This document shows, in pieces, positions 1 through 8,798 of a stretch of 64,000 nucleotides of DNA. A model generated the notes under the pieces. That model saw only the letters and a program-made list of their open reading frames with translations. It did not search any database and had not been told where the DNA came from. A program made the position numbers and the translations under genes. The DNA comes from Pantoea anthophila (lineage in GTDB: Bacteria; Pseudomonadota; Gammaproteobacteria; Enterobacterales; Enterobacteriaceae): positions 1-64,000 of the forward strand of contig NZ_VHIZ01000017.1 in the NCBI RefSeq assembly GCF_006494375.1, in the 5' to 3' direction. How positions within the stretch are numbered: the stretch's first letter is position 1; each line of letters starts with the position of its first letter.

Positions 1-300
1 AAACGTATGTGTTAATAGTCCTGCAAAAAGCACAATTGCAAATTCGTAGCGAGATTCGTCCCCCCCAACATTCCACTTTGCTTTAAATACAACTGAAAAC
101 AAAAAGGTATAAATTACCAGCATTACCATTGGAGTGATTACGGACCACATCAATCCCAGTGATGAACCCTTATAACGGCTAAGTATTTCTCGCCTCGCCA
201 TTTGAAATATCAGACTGCGGTTAATCCATATTGATTTAACCATATTTTTGGGCGATACATTTGCTTTTGAATTAGAGGCCAGTACCTGAGTGTTTTTCAT
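1..300 (-). CDS. wzm: O-antigen/polysaccharide ABC exporter permease (Wzm-like), N-terminal part
   Basis: The first 100 codons of a gene that runs out of the left edge; ATG at 298-300. The protein has a polar N-terminus of about 25 residues, then a stretch containing MARREILSRYKGSSLGLMW followed by a hydrophobic segment (ITPMVMLVIYTFLFSVVF). That arrangement is typical of ABC-2 type permeases that export O-antigen or capsule (Wzm/KpsM/TagG family). It lies downstream of rmlBDAC and a glycosyltransferase on the same strand, separated from the latter by a 118-bp AT-rich gap. This suggests an ABC-transporter-dependent O-antigen rather than a Wzx/Wzy one. The ATPase partner Wzt should lie just outside the window. 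Confidence 0.8.
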   Translation of the reverse strand, partial: MKNTQVLASNSKANVSPKNMVKSIWINRSLIFQMARREILSRYKGSSLGLMWSVITPMVMLVIYTFLFSVVFKAKWNVGGDESRYEFAIVLFAGLLTHTF

Positions 301-418
301 TGAACCTTCTCATTAAATTTACAGAAGCGATTCGTACCAAACGAATTTTAAAATTCTTATTCGTTTTATTTCAATAGTCCAAAAAATCAAATCGCTCATG
401 TCAGAAGCCTTTAGCTTT

Positions 419-1351
419 CTATATTTTTTTTAGTAAAACTGCTATATAGAATGCAATCGTTCCATAGCGAGTCTGCCGATAGAGTTTCAACTCTCTAAAA
501 AGACAAATGCGTTTCACTAATGGAGCTTTTCTGGCTTCAATAAACTTATTCAATAACTGGGCATTCTCCTCTGGAAGATCGATCTCCATGGACTGTAATG
601 CTTTAATGTTTTTTCCAATCCAGTCGCGGAACTTACCGTCCATCAAACCAGAAATACGTTTTATTCTGGCAAACCACCCTGTGTTTGATCCAACAATATT
701 ATTCGTATGCTGTCGGTAGTCGATAGTCGGTGTCATATCGTAGTGAACTATCCCGTTATAACTTGAAAGTAAGATGTAAATCCACCAATCATGCGATACG
801 ATTTCTGTCCAGCGTGGCGTCATTATAACTAACTCACGCGCCTTATGGTTCAACGTCATTGTATTGCCGCCTGCAATACTTTGAATGAGTGCGTTTCTTA
901 ACGATGGCGTTCTTACGAAAAGTGGAGAATAACCAATTGTCGCATCCTGCTCATCAATCAGTTCTGTACGCCCACAATGCACTGTGGGCTTTTGCGCGTC
1001 TTGTTGAGAAAGCCAATTGACGCTTGTCTCAAGCTTTTTAGGTTTCCATATGTCATCTTGGTCGCAAAAAGCGTATGCAAAAAACTTATCTCCTGCTGAC
1101 TCAAGTAGATTAAGAAAGTTCCATGAAAAACCTTTTCCAGGTCCCCTCAGTATGTGAAACTTATCATCGCCAATTTTACTCTGATATTCCTTGAGAATAT
1201 TTACCGTCTCGTCAGTAGAGCCATCGTCAGAAACAAAAATCACCCAGGATTGATGAGTTTGATTCAATATCGAATCAACTTGTTTTCTTAGATATTTACT
1301 TCCGTTATAGGTACAGATTAATACGGCGACCGTCAAATTCGGACTACTCAT
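419..1351 (-). CDS. Family 2 glycosyltransferase, probable rhamnosyltransferase
   Basis: 310-residue GT-A fold glycosyltransferase. It has the family-2 opening AVLICTYNGSKYLRKQVDSIL near residue 9, an SDDGSTD nucleotide-binding motif near residue 41, and an FCDQDDIW segment near residue 95 that carries the DxD-like metal-binding acidic residues. The start ATG overlaps the rmlC stop by one base (TAATG), so the two are translationally coupled. Its place directly behind rmlBDAC suggests transfer of L-rhamnose from dTDP-rhamnose into an O-antigen unit; that donor is inferred from context only. Base composition is visibly richer in A+T than the neighbouring gal and ams genes, which is usual for O-antigen loci acquired by transfer. 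Confidence 0.85.
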   Translation of the reverse strand: MSSPNLTVAVLICTYNGSKYLRKQVDSILNQTHQSWVIFVSDDGSTDETVNILKEYQSKIGDDKFHILRGPGKGFSWNFLNLLESAGDKFFAYAFCDQDDIWKPKKLETSVNWLSQQDAQKPTVHCGRTELIDEQDATIGYSPLFVRTPSLRNALIQSIAGGNTMTLNHKARELVIMTPRWTEIVSHDWWIYILLSSYNGIVHYDMTPTIDYRQHTNNIVGSNTGWFARIKRISGLMDGKFRDWIGKNIKALQSMEIDLPEENAQLLNKFIEARKAPLVKRICLFRELKLYRQTRYGTIAFYIAVLLKKI

Positions 1352-1896
1352 TAGCGAAAAAGCTCAGCTGAGTTTAAATTTGAACCCTTCAGATCTTTGT
1401 CTGACAATTTTATCTGCTTTACGCTCGGCCATTCGATACCAATTTCTTTATCATCCCACAAAATGCAACGCTCGGATGCAGGTGCATAATAGTTAGTTGT
1501 TTTATAAAGAAACTGTGCGCTTTCACTGATTGTCAGAAAACCATGCGCAAACCCTGCAGGGATCCACAACTGTTTTTTGTTCTCAGCACTAAGCATTACC
1601 CCAACCCATTGACCGAAAGTAGGAGAATTGCAACGAATGTCTACAGCGACGTCAAAAACTTCACCCTCGACACAACGCACCAATTTACCTTGCGCATCGT
1701 TTCCCACTTGATAATGTAGTCCACGTAAAACACCATGTTCAGATTGCGAATGATTGTCCTGAACGAAAACCTGAGGTGATACCTGCTCGTCAAATTTTTT
1801 CTGCTGCCAGGTTTCCATAAAAAACCCGCGCTCATCGCCAAACACTGCTGGTTCAATAATTTTTACGTCTGCAATTTTAGTATTAATAATCTTCAT
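1351..1896 (-). CDS. rmlC: dTDP-4-dehydrorhamnose 3,5-epimerase
   Basis: 181 residues, the normal length for RmlC/RfbC. The cupin hallmarks are visible: DERGFFMETW near residue 21, QDNHSQSEHGVLRGLHYQ (residues about 46-63, with the catalytic His after the RGLHYQ turn), and the IPAGFAHGFLTISE segment near residue 112. It epimerises dTDP-4-keto-6-deoxyglucose at C3 and C5, the third step of dTDP-L-rhamnose synthesis in the cytoplasm. Its start overlaps the rmlA stop by one base and its stop overlaps the next glycosyltransferase start, so the genes form a tight operon. Confidence 0.96.
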   Translation of the reverse strand: MKIINTKIADVKIIEPAVFGDERGFFMETWQQKKFDEQVSPQVFVQDNHSQSEHGVLRGLHYQVGNDAQGKLVRCVEGEVFDVAVDIRCNSPTFGQWVGVMLSAENKKQLWIPAGFAHGFLTISESAQFLYKTTNYYAPASERCILWDDKEIGIEWPSVKQIKLSDKDLKGSNLNSAELFR

Positions 1897-2777
1897 TAAA
1901 GCTTGCCTTCATACAGAGCCAGGAGATATTGACCATATTTGTTTTTCAACATGGGTGTAGCTAAATTTTTTAGCTGTTCTCTGTCAATAAAGCCCATGCG
2001 ATATGCTATCTCTTCAGGGCAGGCGATTTTTAACCCCTGACGTGTTTCAATAGTCTGAATAAAGTTGTTGGCTTCTATCAGACTTTCATGCGTACCGGTG
2101 TCAAGCCATGCATGCCCTCGACCCATTATCGATACGGAAAGCTTACCCTGCTCCATGTAGATACGGTTAATATCCGTAATTTCCAGTTCTCCACGCGGCG
2201 ATGGCTTAAGATTTTTCGCCATTTCCACAACTTTATTATCGTAAAAATAGAGTCCAGTCACCGCATAGTTGCTGCGGGGATGCTCAGGTTTTTCTACCAG
2301 TGAAATCGCTTTACCTTCGCTGTCAAACTCGACAACACCATAGCGCTCAGGATCGGTAACATGATACGCAAAAACAGTAGCTCCATTTTCTTTAATAGAT
2401 GCGGCTTCAAGTTGCTTGTAGAGATCGTGACCATAGAAAATATTGTCGCCAAGGATTAGCGCGACTGAGTCGTCACCAATGAACTCTTCACCAATGATAA
2501 ATGCCTGAGCTAGTCCATCCGGGCTTGGTTGTACTTTATACTGAATTGAAATGCCCCATTGGGAACCATCACCTAACAGACTTTCAAAGCGTGGTGTGTC
2601 CTGCGGCGTACTGATAATCAGAATGTCGTTGATCCCTGCCAGCATCAGCGTGCTGAGTGGGTAGTAAATCATCGGCTTATCATAGACCGGGAGCAATTGC
2701 TTGCTGACTGCCATCGTTACCGGATAGAGGCGTGTTCCTGAGCCACCAGCGAGAATAATACCTTTATTCTTTTTCAC
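1896..2777 (-). CDS. rmlA: Glucose-1-phosphate thymidylyltransferase
   Basis: 293 residues. The nucleotidyltransferase signature [16 protein letters not shown] begins near residue 5, followed by [21 protein letters not shown] and LGDNIFYG near residue 109, all diagnostic of RmlA/RffH. It makes dTDP-glucose from glucose 1-phosphate and dTTP, the first step of dTDP-L-rhamnose synthesis. The start codon is GTG (2775-2777), with a well-placed AAGGTG ribosome-binding site five bases upstream. A small inverted repeat (2797-2814) sits in the 44-bp gap after rmlD. RffH of the enterobacterial common antigen cluster is the near paralogue; the rml context favours RmlA. Confidence 0.95.
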   Translation of the reverse strand: MKKNKGIILAGGSGTRLYPVTMAVSKQLLPVYDKPMIYYPLSTLMLAGINDILIISTPQDTPRFESLLGDGSQWGISIQYKVQPSPDGLAQAFIIGEEFIGDDSVALILGDNIFYGHDLYKQLEAASIKENGATVFAYHVTDPERYGVVEFDSEGKAISLVEKPEHPRSNYAVTGLYFYDNKVVEMAKNLKPSPRGELEITDINRIYMEQGKLSVSIMGRGHAWLDTGTHESLIEANNFIQTIETRQGLKIACPEEIAYRMGFIDREQLKNLATPMLKNKYGQYLLALYEGKL

Positions 2778-2821
2778 AATATCACCTTAAATGGACAGGC
2801 CACTTATGCGGCCTGCTGCTA

Positions 2822-3709
2822 TTAAATAAGAGTTTCAAGCAACATACGTTCGACGCCCACAGACCAGTCCGGCAGTGTCAGACCAAAAGCCTGCTGGAAC
2901 TTCTCTGTATTCAGTCTTGAGTTAGCCGGGCGTTTAGCCGGTGTCGGGAATGCACTGGTGGGTACCGCATTAATTGTCTGAACCTGAAGCTCAACACCCT
3001 GTGCTTTCGCAAACTCAATCACTTTAGTGGCATAGGCATGCCAGGTGGTCTCACCTGCTGCAATAAGATGGTAAATGCCAGCAACGCTGCTGTTACCCAG
3101 CGCCACTCTGATTGCGTGAGCAGTGCTATCCGCGATGAGTTCTGCTCCAGTTGGCGCGCCATACTGATCGTTAATCACAGACAATGCATCACGATCTTTT
3201 GCCAGTTTAAGCATAGTCTTAGCGAAGTTATTTCCCTTTGCGGCATAGACCCAGCTGGTACGGAAGATGAGGTATTTCGTCATGTTACTGACGATGGCCT
3301 GCTCCCCTTCCAGCTTGGTCTGCCCATAGACATTCAGTGGCGCTGTTGCATCGTCTTCACGCCAGGGTTGAGAACCCGATCCATCAAACACATAGTCGGT
3401 TGAGTAATGAATCAACCACGCGCCCGTTTCTTCGGCCGCTCTGGCCAGCGCATCAATTGAGGTAGCATTGACCAGACGGGCTTTGTCCTCTTCTGACTCA
3501 GCCTTATCCACTGCGGTATAGGCAGTAGCATTGACGATAACGGCTGGCCTGATTCTGCGAACTGTCTCTGCAATCCCCTCAGGATTTTCAAAATCGCCAC
3601 AGAAGTCAGTAGAGTGACGATCTACGACAATCAGATTACCCAGCGGTGCCAGTGCACGCTGTAACTCCCAGCCAACCTGACCGTTCTTACCAAAAAGCAG
3701 AATATCCAT
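2822..3709 (-). CDS. rmlD: dTDP-4-dehydrorhamnose reductase
   Basis: 295-residue extended short-chain dehydrogenase. The NAD(P)-binding GKNGQVGWELQ glycine motif is at residues 8-18, ATAYTAVDKAE lies near residue 62, and the catalytic YxxxK appears as YGQTKLEGE near residue 128 (preceded by STDYVFDG). It reduces dTDP-4-keto-L-rhamnose to dTDP-L-rhamnose, the last step of the pathway. The start overlaps the rmlB stop by one base. All four Rml enzymes are therefore present, in the order B, D, A, C. Confidence 0.95.
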   Translation of the reverse strand: MDILLFGKNGQVGWELQRALAPLGNLIVVDRHSTDFCGDFENPEGIAETVRRIRPAVIVNATAYTAVDKAESEEDKARLVNATSIDALARAAEETGAWLIHYSTDYVFDGSGSQPWREDDATAPLNVYGQTKLEGEQAIVSNMTKYLIFRTSWVYAAKGNNFAKTMLKLAKDRDALSVINDQYGAPTGAELIADSTAHAIRVALGNSSVAGIYHLIAAGETTWHAYATKVIEFAKAQGVELQVQTINAVPTSAFPTPAKRPANSRLNTEKFQQAFGLTLPDWSVGVERMLLETLI

Positions 3710-4788
3710 TAGCTACGTTTCTCGTAGTTTTGTTCGATCCAGTTCTGATAGGCACCACTCTTTACATGCTCAACCCATTGTGAATTGTTCAGGTACCATT
3801 CGACAGTTTTCTTCAGACCTGTTTCAAAGGTCTCTTCCGGTTTCCAGCCCAAATCTTTTTCAATTTTAGCAGCATCGATCGCGTAACGGCGATCGTGTCC
3901 CGGGCGATCCTGAACGTAGGTAATCTGATCGCTATACGGGGTTGCTTTTGGACGCAACTCATCCAGCAATTCGCAGACCTTCAGCACTACATCGATGTTT
4001 TTCTTTTCGTTATGGCCACCGATGTTGTAAGTAGTCCCGGTTTTTGCATTTTTCACCACGGTATAGAGTGCGCGCGCGTGGTCTTCAACATAGAGCCAGT
4101 CACGGATCTGATCGCCTTTACCGTAGATTGGCAGTGGTTTGCCTTCAAGCGCATTGCTGATGATCAGCGGGATCAATTTTTCCGGGAAGTGATAAGGACC
4201 ATAGTTGTTTGAGCAGTTAGTGACAATCACCGGCAACTTGTAGGTGCGGCCCCATGCGCGAACCAGATGATCGCTGGCAGCTTTAGTCGAGGAGTAAGGG
4301 CTGCTCGGCGCATAAGGTGTCTCTTCGGTAAACAATGGCAGCTCGCCATCCATTTCATCCGGATGCGGCAGATCACCATAAACTTCATCCGTCGAGATAT
4401 GGTGAAAACGGAAGGCATTTTTTCGTGCTTCAGGTAAGGCACTCCAGTAATGACGTGCCGCCTCTAACAGAGCATAGGTGCCTACCACGTTCGTCTGAAC
4501 AAACTCTGCCGGACCAGTAATTGAACGGTCAACATGGCTTTCAGCGGCCAGGTGCATGATGGCATCAGGCTGAAATTCATTCAGTACGTCAGTGACAGCC
4601 TGTCCATCACAGATATCAACCTGTCTGAACGTGTAGCGGGAGCTGTCGCTGACGTCTTTTAATGACTCCAGGTTGCCTGCATAAGTCAGTTTATCAACGT
4701 TTATAACTTCATCATTCGTATTGTTAATAACATGACGGACAACTGCCGAACCGATAAAACCTGCACCACCAGTGATAAGTATCTTCAT
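3709..4788 (-). CDS. rmlB: dTDP-glucose 4,6-dehydratase
   Basis: 359 residues. The Rossmann motif [10 protein letters not shown] is at residues 7-16, [12 protein letters not shown] near residue 81, the catalytic STDEVYGD near residue 132, and the [12 protein letters not shown]xxxK box near residue 167, as in RmlB/RffG. It converts dTDP-glucose to dTDP-4-keto-6-deoxyglucose. It is the first gene of the O-antigen operon and is preceded by a leader with a JUMPstart/ops element about 75 bp upstream of the ATG. It could be confused with RffG of common antigen synthesis, but the adjoining rmlDAC and exporter genes point to O-antigen. Confidence 0.95.
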   Translation of the reverse strand: MKILITGGAGFIGSAVVRHVINNTNDEVINVDKLTYAGNLESLKDVSDSSRYTFRQVDICDGQAVTDVLNEFQPDAIMHLAAESHVDRSITGPAEFVQTNVVGTYALLEAARHYWSALPEARKNAFRFHHISTDEVYGDLPHPDEMDGELPLFTEETPYAPSSPYSSTKAASDHLVRAWGRTYKLPVIVTNCSNNYGPYHFPEKLIPLIISNALEGKPLPIYGKGDQIRDWLYVEDHARALYTVVKNAKTGTTYNIGGHNEKKNIDVVLKVCELLDELRPKATPYSDQITYVQDRPGHDRRYAIDAAKIEKDLGWKPEETFETGLKKTVEWYLNNSQWVEHVKSGAYQNWIEQNYEKRS

Positions 4789-4863
4789 AACGTGTTTATT
4801 CCTGACAAGCTATCTGAGGCATGGGTGCCTGTATAAAATGCAGACAATCATATGCGTCCAGAG

Positions 4864-4901
4864 CACGCTACCGCCCCTGGGTTACAGCTCCCACAATGCT
4901 G
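4864..4901 (-). promoter_or_regulatory. JUMPstart sequence with ops element (RfaH recruitment site)
   Basis: Read on the minus strand this 38-base stretch begins CAGCATTGTGGGAGCTG and ends AGGGGCGGTAGCGTG. It matches the JUMPstart consensus found upstream of enterobacterial polysaccharide operons. The last 12 bases (4864-4875), GGCGGTAGCGTG, are an exact ops element, the DNA/RNA signal that pauses RNA polymerase and loads the antiterminator RfaH. It lies about 75 bp upstream of the rmlB start, inside the transcribed leader as expected. Confidence 0.93.
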
Positions 4902-5187
4902 ATTGTCTTCAGACGAATGACTATGCTGATACCGAGCACTCGCTTCACGATCAGCATTTCATTGATTGATATCACTTTATTAATGAAATTGTTTAAGTGG
5001 GTTTATCATTCAACAATCGCAAATTCTATCACTCAGGTATGGCTATTACGAATAAAATGCGTTTGTTTAACAGGTGTTAGTTCAACTTATGAGCGCTTGA
5101 CTGACGCAGGGGATGGTTACTGATGTGCCAGGACGAGACAATCAGAATAGTGAGAAAGGGTCGATAAGATATTTCAATGTAAACATT

Positions 5188-5217
5188 AAAAAAGGCGAAC
5201 CTCCGTTCGCCTTTTTT
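5188..5217 (-). terminator. Intrinsic terminator after galE
   Basis: Inverted repeat AAAAAAGGCGAAC / GTTCGCCTTTTTT with a four-base loop, starting four bases beyond the galE stop. Both arms end in A/T runs, so it could act on both strands. It separates galF-galE transcription from the O-antigen leader. Confidence 0.88.
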
Positions 5218-5220
5218 CAA

Positions 5221-6234
5221 CTACCGAAACCCATCCGGGTTCTTACTCTGCCAGTTCCACGTATCACGCATCATCTCATCGATGCCGCGCGTCACGCGCC
5301 AGTCGAGCTCACGGTTCGCCAGGGACGCATCCGCCCAGAAGGCAGGCAGGTCGCCGTCACGACGGGGTTTGATCTCAAACGGAATCGCTTTGCCGGAGGC
5401 CTGCTCAAACGCCTTGATCATTTCCAGAACCGAGAAGCCTTTACCGCCGCCGAGGTTAAAGGCGGTGTAGCCCTCAACTTTGCTCAGATGGTCCAGCGCT
5501 TTCAGGTGTCCTTCAGCCAGGTCAACCACATGGATGTAGTCACGCAGGCAGGTGCCGTCTGGCGTATCGTAGTCACCGCCAAACACACCCAGCTTCTCCA
5601 GACGACCAATCGCGACCTGTGCGATGTAAGGCAGCAGGTTATTAGGGATGCCGGTCGGGTCTTCGCCGATTTCGCCTGACTCATGCGCGCCAACCGGGTT
5701 GAAGTAGCGCAGCGCAATCGCCTTAAACTTCGGCTCTGCCTTAGCAAAGTCGCGCATGACGAACTCGATCATCAGCTTAGAAGTGCCGTAAGGACTTGTG
5801 GTGCCGCCAATCGGGGTCGTTTCCACATAGGGAACCGGTGCATCCGCGCCATAAACGGTGGCAGACGAACTGAAGATGAAGTTCCAGACGCCCGCGTTAC
5901 GCATCTCTTCCAGCAGCACTACCGTACCCGCGACGTTGTTCTCGTAGTACTCCAGAGGCATACGCGTCGACTCACCGACCGCTTTCAGCGCGGCGAAGTG
6001 AATGACGGCGGAAATGCTGTTTGAGGCAAACAGGTCGCGCAGGCAGGCGCGGTCACGGATGTCGCCTTCGACGAAGGTCGCTTTCTTCCCCGCCAGCTTT
6101 TCAACGCGGTTGATCGCTTCGCGTGAGGCATTGCAAAGGTTATCCAGCACCACTACATCATCACCGCGCTGCAGCAGCGCCAGTACGGTATGGGAACCGA
6201 TATAGCCTGCCCCGCCCGTTACCAAAATAGCCAT
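5221..6234 (-). CDS. galE: UDP-glucose 4-epimerase
   Basis: 337 residues from ATG at 6232-6234, close to the 338 of E. coli GalE. The NAD-binding GGAGYIGSHT motif is at residues 6-15. The catalytic region has FSSSATVYG near residue 120 and the YGTSKLMIE YxxxK box near residue 147. A longer reading from GTG at 6240 is possible, but an AGGAG ribosome-binding site sits five bases before the ATG and would overlap the GTG, so ATG is chosen. It interconverts UDP-glucose and UDP-galactose. Lying next to the EPS operon, it probably supplies the UDP-galactose for the galactose-rich amylovoran/stewartan polymer. It is co-directional with galF, 42 bp downstream of it. Confidence 0.95.
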   Translation of the reverse strand: MAILVTGGAGYIGSHTVLALLQRGDDVVVLDNLCNASREAINRVEKLAGKKATFVEGDIRDRACLRDLFASNSISAVIHFAALKAVGESTRMPLEYYENNVAGTVVLLEEMRNAGVWNFIFSSSATVYGADAPVPYVETTPIGGTTSPYGTSKLMIEFVMRDFAKAEPKFKAIALRYFNPVGAHESGEIGEDPTGIPNNLLPYIAQVAIGRLEKLGVFGGDYDTPDGTCLRDYIHVVDLAEGHLKALDHLSKVEGYTAFNLGGGKGFSVLEMIKAFEQASGKAIPFEIKPRRDGDLPAFWADASLANRELDWRVTRGIDEMMRDTWNWQSKNPDGFR

Positions 6235-6276
6235 GTGCACTCCTTGTAAGCTGCCGCGCAGTGCGCGGCAAAATAA

Positions 6277-7179
6277 TTACTGTTGTTTTGCCAGGATGTT
6301 CTGAATCGCTTCGCGGAAATCGCGGCCCTGGGCGTTGTTACGCAGTCCGTAAGAGACGAACGCCTGCATGTAACCCAGTTTACGACCGCAGTCGAAGCTG
6401 TGGCCGGTCAGCAGTGAAACATCAACAGGTTTGTTTTTGCTCAGGCTGGCGATCGCATCGGTCAGCTGGATACGGCCCCAGGCACCCGGTTCAGTGCGCT
6501 CCAGTTCAGCCCAGATGTCCGCAGAGAGCACATAGCGTCCTACCGCAGCCAGGTCAGAGTTCAGCTCAGCCGGATGCTCCGGCTTCTCAACAAAGTTGGT
6601 GATACGGCTGATATCGCCTGGGTTGTTGATCGGCTCTTCGGTGGTGATCACGGAGTACTCAGAGAGGTCGGAGGCAGGCATATGCTGTGCCAGAACCTGA
6701 CTGTGGCCGGTCTCTTCAAAACGGGCAACCATCGCCGCGAGATTATAACGCAGGTGGTCAGCAGTGGAATCATCCAGCAGCACATCCGGCAGCACCACGA
6801 CAAACGGATTATCACCGATCATCGGACGGGCGCAGAGAATCGAGTGGCCCAGACCCAGCGGCTGTGCCTGACGCACGTTCATGATGGTCACGCCCGGCGG
6901 GCAGATAGACTGCACTTCGCTCAGCAGCTGACGCTTCACACGCGCTTCCAGCAGCGCTTCCAGTTCATAAGTGGTATCGAAGTGGTTCTCTACCGCATTT
7001 TTCGATGCATGCGTGACCAGCACGATCTCTTTAATACCTGCGGCAACACATTCGTCAACGATGTACTGGATCATCGGTTTGTCGACGACAGGCAGCATCT
7101 CTTTCGGAATGGCTTTAGTCGCAGGGAGCATATGCATACCGAGGCCCGCAACCGGGATTACTGCTTTAAGCTTGGTCAT
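6277..7179 (-). CDS. galF: UDP-glucose pyrophosphorylase-like regulatory subunit GalF
   Basis: 300 residues of the GalU/GalF family. The N-terminal motif reads [19 protein letters not shown]. GalU has GTR where this has GMHM; loss of that arginine is the known mark of GalF, which has weak activity and modulates GalU. Other family blocks seen are PMIQYIVDE near residue 36, [11 protein letters not shown] near residue 61, LGHSILCAR near residue 112, and the FVEKP motif near residue 191. In enterobacteria galF conventionally borders polysaccharide clusters. Here it sits between the EPS operon and the O-antigen operon and has its own upstream region. Confidence 0.9.
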   Translation of the reverse strand: MTKLKAVIPVAGLGMHMLPATKAIPKEMLPVVDKPMIQYIVDECVAAGIKEIVLVTHASKNAVENHFDTTYELEALLEARVKRQLLSEVQSICPPGVTIMNVRQAQPLGLGHSILCARPMIGDNPFVVVLPDVLLDDSTADHLRYNLAAMVARFEETGHSQVLAQHMPASDLSEYSVITTEEPINNPGDISRITNFVEKPEHPAELNSDLAAVGRYVLSADIWAELERTEPGAWGRIQLTDAIASLSKNKPVDVSLLTGHSFDCGRKLGYMQAFVSYGLRNNAQGRDFREAIQNILAKQQ

Positions 7180-7214
7180 ATTTATTCCGTTTAATAAAAT
7201 GAAGATGTGGGTCG

Positions 7215-7243
7215 ATTATGCAGGATCGGCCGGAAGAGCAAGT
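7215..7243 (-). promoter_or_regulatory. Candidate galF promoter
   Basis: On the minus strand ACTTGC and CATAAT are separated by 17 bases, a fair sigma-70 spacing, about 35 bp upstream of the galF ATG. The -35 is weak. Prediction only. Confidence 0.35.
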
Positions 7244-7410
7244 ATAATCTTTATCTGAAAAGCGGACAGTAACTCTCTGTCATAACTTAGAAATTCGGCA
7301 TTTTGCCCATTGCCAGCGATACCATAAACTGAGTAAAGACAATCAGTAATCGCAGATTGCTATTGTGATCTGCAGCACTGTTCGTTGCATGGCTGAGACC
7401 AGCCATAAAT

Positions 7411-7440
7411 GAAAACGGGCCACCCTGAGGTCGCCCGTTG
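7411..7440 (-). terminator. Terminator of the ams (EPS) operon
   Basis: Inverted repeat AACGGGC / GCCCGTT with a 12-base loop, followed on the minus strand by TTTC. It starts 18 bp after the amsL stop, so the EPS operon probably ends here and galF starts a new transcription unit. Confidence 0.75.
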
Positions 7441-7457
7441 ATATCGCTGTGTGATGA

Positions 7458-8798
7458 TTACAGCCAGCCTTCAAACCACTCCGGCATGATGAAGAGATTG
7501 AAGTGGTTCACCAGCACCATCAGGCCGACAAAGACCACCGACACCGCCACCCACTGCCGGGCATAGGGCATAAAGCGAATGCCAATCACCGGCTTGATAA
7601 AGAACGGGTGTGCCAGTGCCGAGATCAGGATCTGCGAGATGGAGAGCGTCAGCGCCACATAGAGTACGTTAGGCCAGATAAAGGTGGTCGCCAGCACGCC
7701 CAGCACCACGATACTCGCCACGATGTTCCAGTAGAACTCGACGTTGGTGCGTCCGTTAGCCTGCGAAATGGCACCGGTCAGTCCCCCCATCGGCCGCAGC
7801 ATACCGAACAGCAGCATCAGCGGGATCAGGTGGTAAACCTGCTCGTGAGATGCGCCATAAAGTATACGGACGATCACCGGCGAGAAGATGCCAATGACCA
7901 GATACATGGCACTGCTGAACAGCATGATCCCCAGCGTTCCCTTGAGGAACAGCTTTTTCAGCTGCTCGGCATCGTGCTGTTTCTCAGCAAAGCGCGGCAG
8001 CGCCAGACGGTTGATGACCGGCGTCACCAGTTTCAGCGGTTGCAGCACCAGCTCTTTCGCCAGCGAGTAGACACCCAGCATCTCTGCGCCCATCACCTTA
8101 CCGACCACCAGCGCATCCGCCTGGGTGCGCAGTTGATTAATGGTCTGGGAGCCAAGCTGGTAGCTGCCGTAGCGAATCGCCCCGAAGAAGGTCGCTTTGT
8201 CGAACTCCCAGGTAGGGCGCCATGACTTCTCACCCAATGCAATCATACAGAGGATACGGGTAAAGGCATTGATGAACAGGCCGAGAATCGCTGCCGCTAC
8301 GGTCAGTGAGGTGAACTCCAGCATTGCCACCACACAGAGGAAGGCAAACAGCTTGGTGCCCATCTCAATCTTCGCCAGCGACACCATCCGCTTGGTCTTG
8401 ATGTAGTGCGCCTGGTACTGCGACAGATGTCCCAGCACGAGGAAGTTGAGACTGGTCAGCATGATCAGCCCCGTCAGCTCTGGCAGGTGATAGAACCAGG
8501 CCACCGGGAAAGCGATCAACAGCATGATCAGGCCGGTGCAGAGACTGAGTGATACGTTAACCCAGTAGATGGTGCTCTGCTCACGGCGGGTGATGTTCTG
8601 GCGATGCACCAGATAACTGCTCATCCCCATATCCTGCAGGACACCCGCCACCGCCAGAATGGCGTTGATGATGGCCAGCAGTCCCAGCTCGTGGGTTTCC
8701 AGTTTGCGGGCGAGAAAGCTCAGCTGTGCAACCTGCAGCACCGCAGAAAAGCAGGTGCTGCCAAACAGCCAAATCGCCTGTGACTTAAATCCACTCAC
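7458..8798 (-). CDS. amsL: EPS repeat-unit flippase (Wzx family)
   Basis: 446-residue polytopic membrane protein of the polysaccharide-transporter (Wzx/WzxC/AmsL) family, with about 12-14 hydrophobic segments. It opens MSGFKSQAIWLFGSTCFSAV and then has the family-typical ARKLETHELGLLAI. It moves the undecaprenyl-linked EPS repeat to the periplasmic face of the inner membrane. The start is GTG, overlapping the amsK stop (GTGA), so it is translationally coupled. It is the last gene of the ams operon, as in Erwinia amylovora, and corresponds to the wzx of the stewartan cluster. Confidence 0.9.
   Translation of the reverse strand: MSGFKSQAIWLFGSTCFSAVLQVAQLSFLARKLETHELGLLAIINAILAVAGVLQDMGMSSYLVHRQNITRREQSTIYWVNVSLSLCTGLIMLLIAFPVAWFYHLPELTGLIMLTSLNFLVLGHLSQYQAHYIKTKRMVSLAKIEMGTKLFAFLCVVAMLEFTSLTVAAAILGLFINAFTRILCMIALGEKSWRPTWEFDKATFFGAIRYGSYQLGSQTINQLRTQADALVVGKVMGAEMLGVYSLAKELVLQPLKLVTPVINRLALPRFAEKQHDAEQLKKLFLKGTLGIMLFSSAMYLVIGIFSPVIVRILYGASHEQVYHLIPLMLLFGMLRPMGGLTGAISQANGRTNVEFYWNIVASIVVLGVLATTFIWPNVLYVALTLSISQILISALAHPFFIKPVIGIRFMPYARQWVAVSVVFVGLMVLVNHFNLFIMPEWFEGWL

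Larger units (their letters stand above)
4789..5220 (-). promoter_or_regulatory. Leader/promoter region of the O-antigen operon
   Basis: About 430 bp without a convincing gene between galE and rmlB. It holds the galE terminator at its right end and a JUMPstart/ops element at 4864-4901. The AT-rich stretch in between (about 4960-5100) must contain the minus-strand promoter. No well-spaced -35/-10 pair could be assigned with confidence. Short reading frames on the plus strand here have no recognisable product. Confidence 0.6.

Noticed and set aside
4772..5123. Short plus-strand frames upstream of rmlB as possible small genes
   Set aside because: They cross the JUMPstart/ops element and have no ribosome-binding site or recognisable product; the region is better explained as an operon leader.
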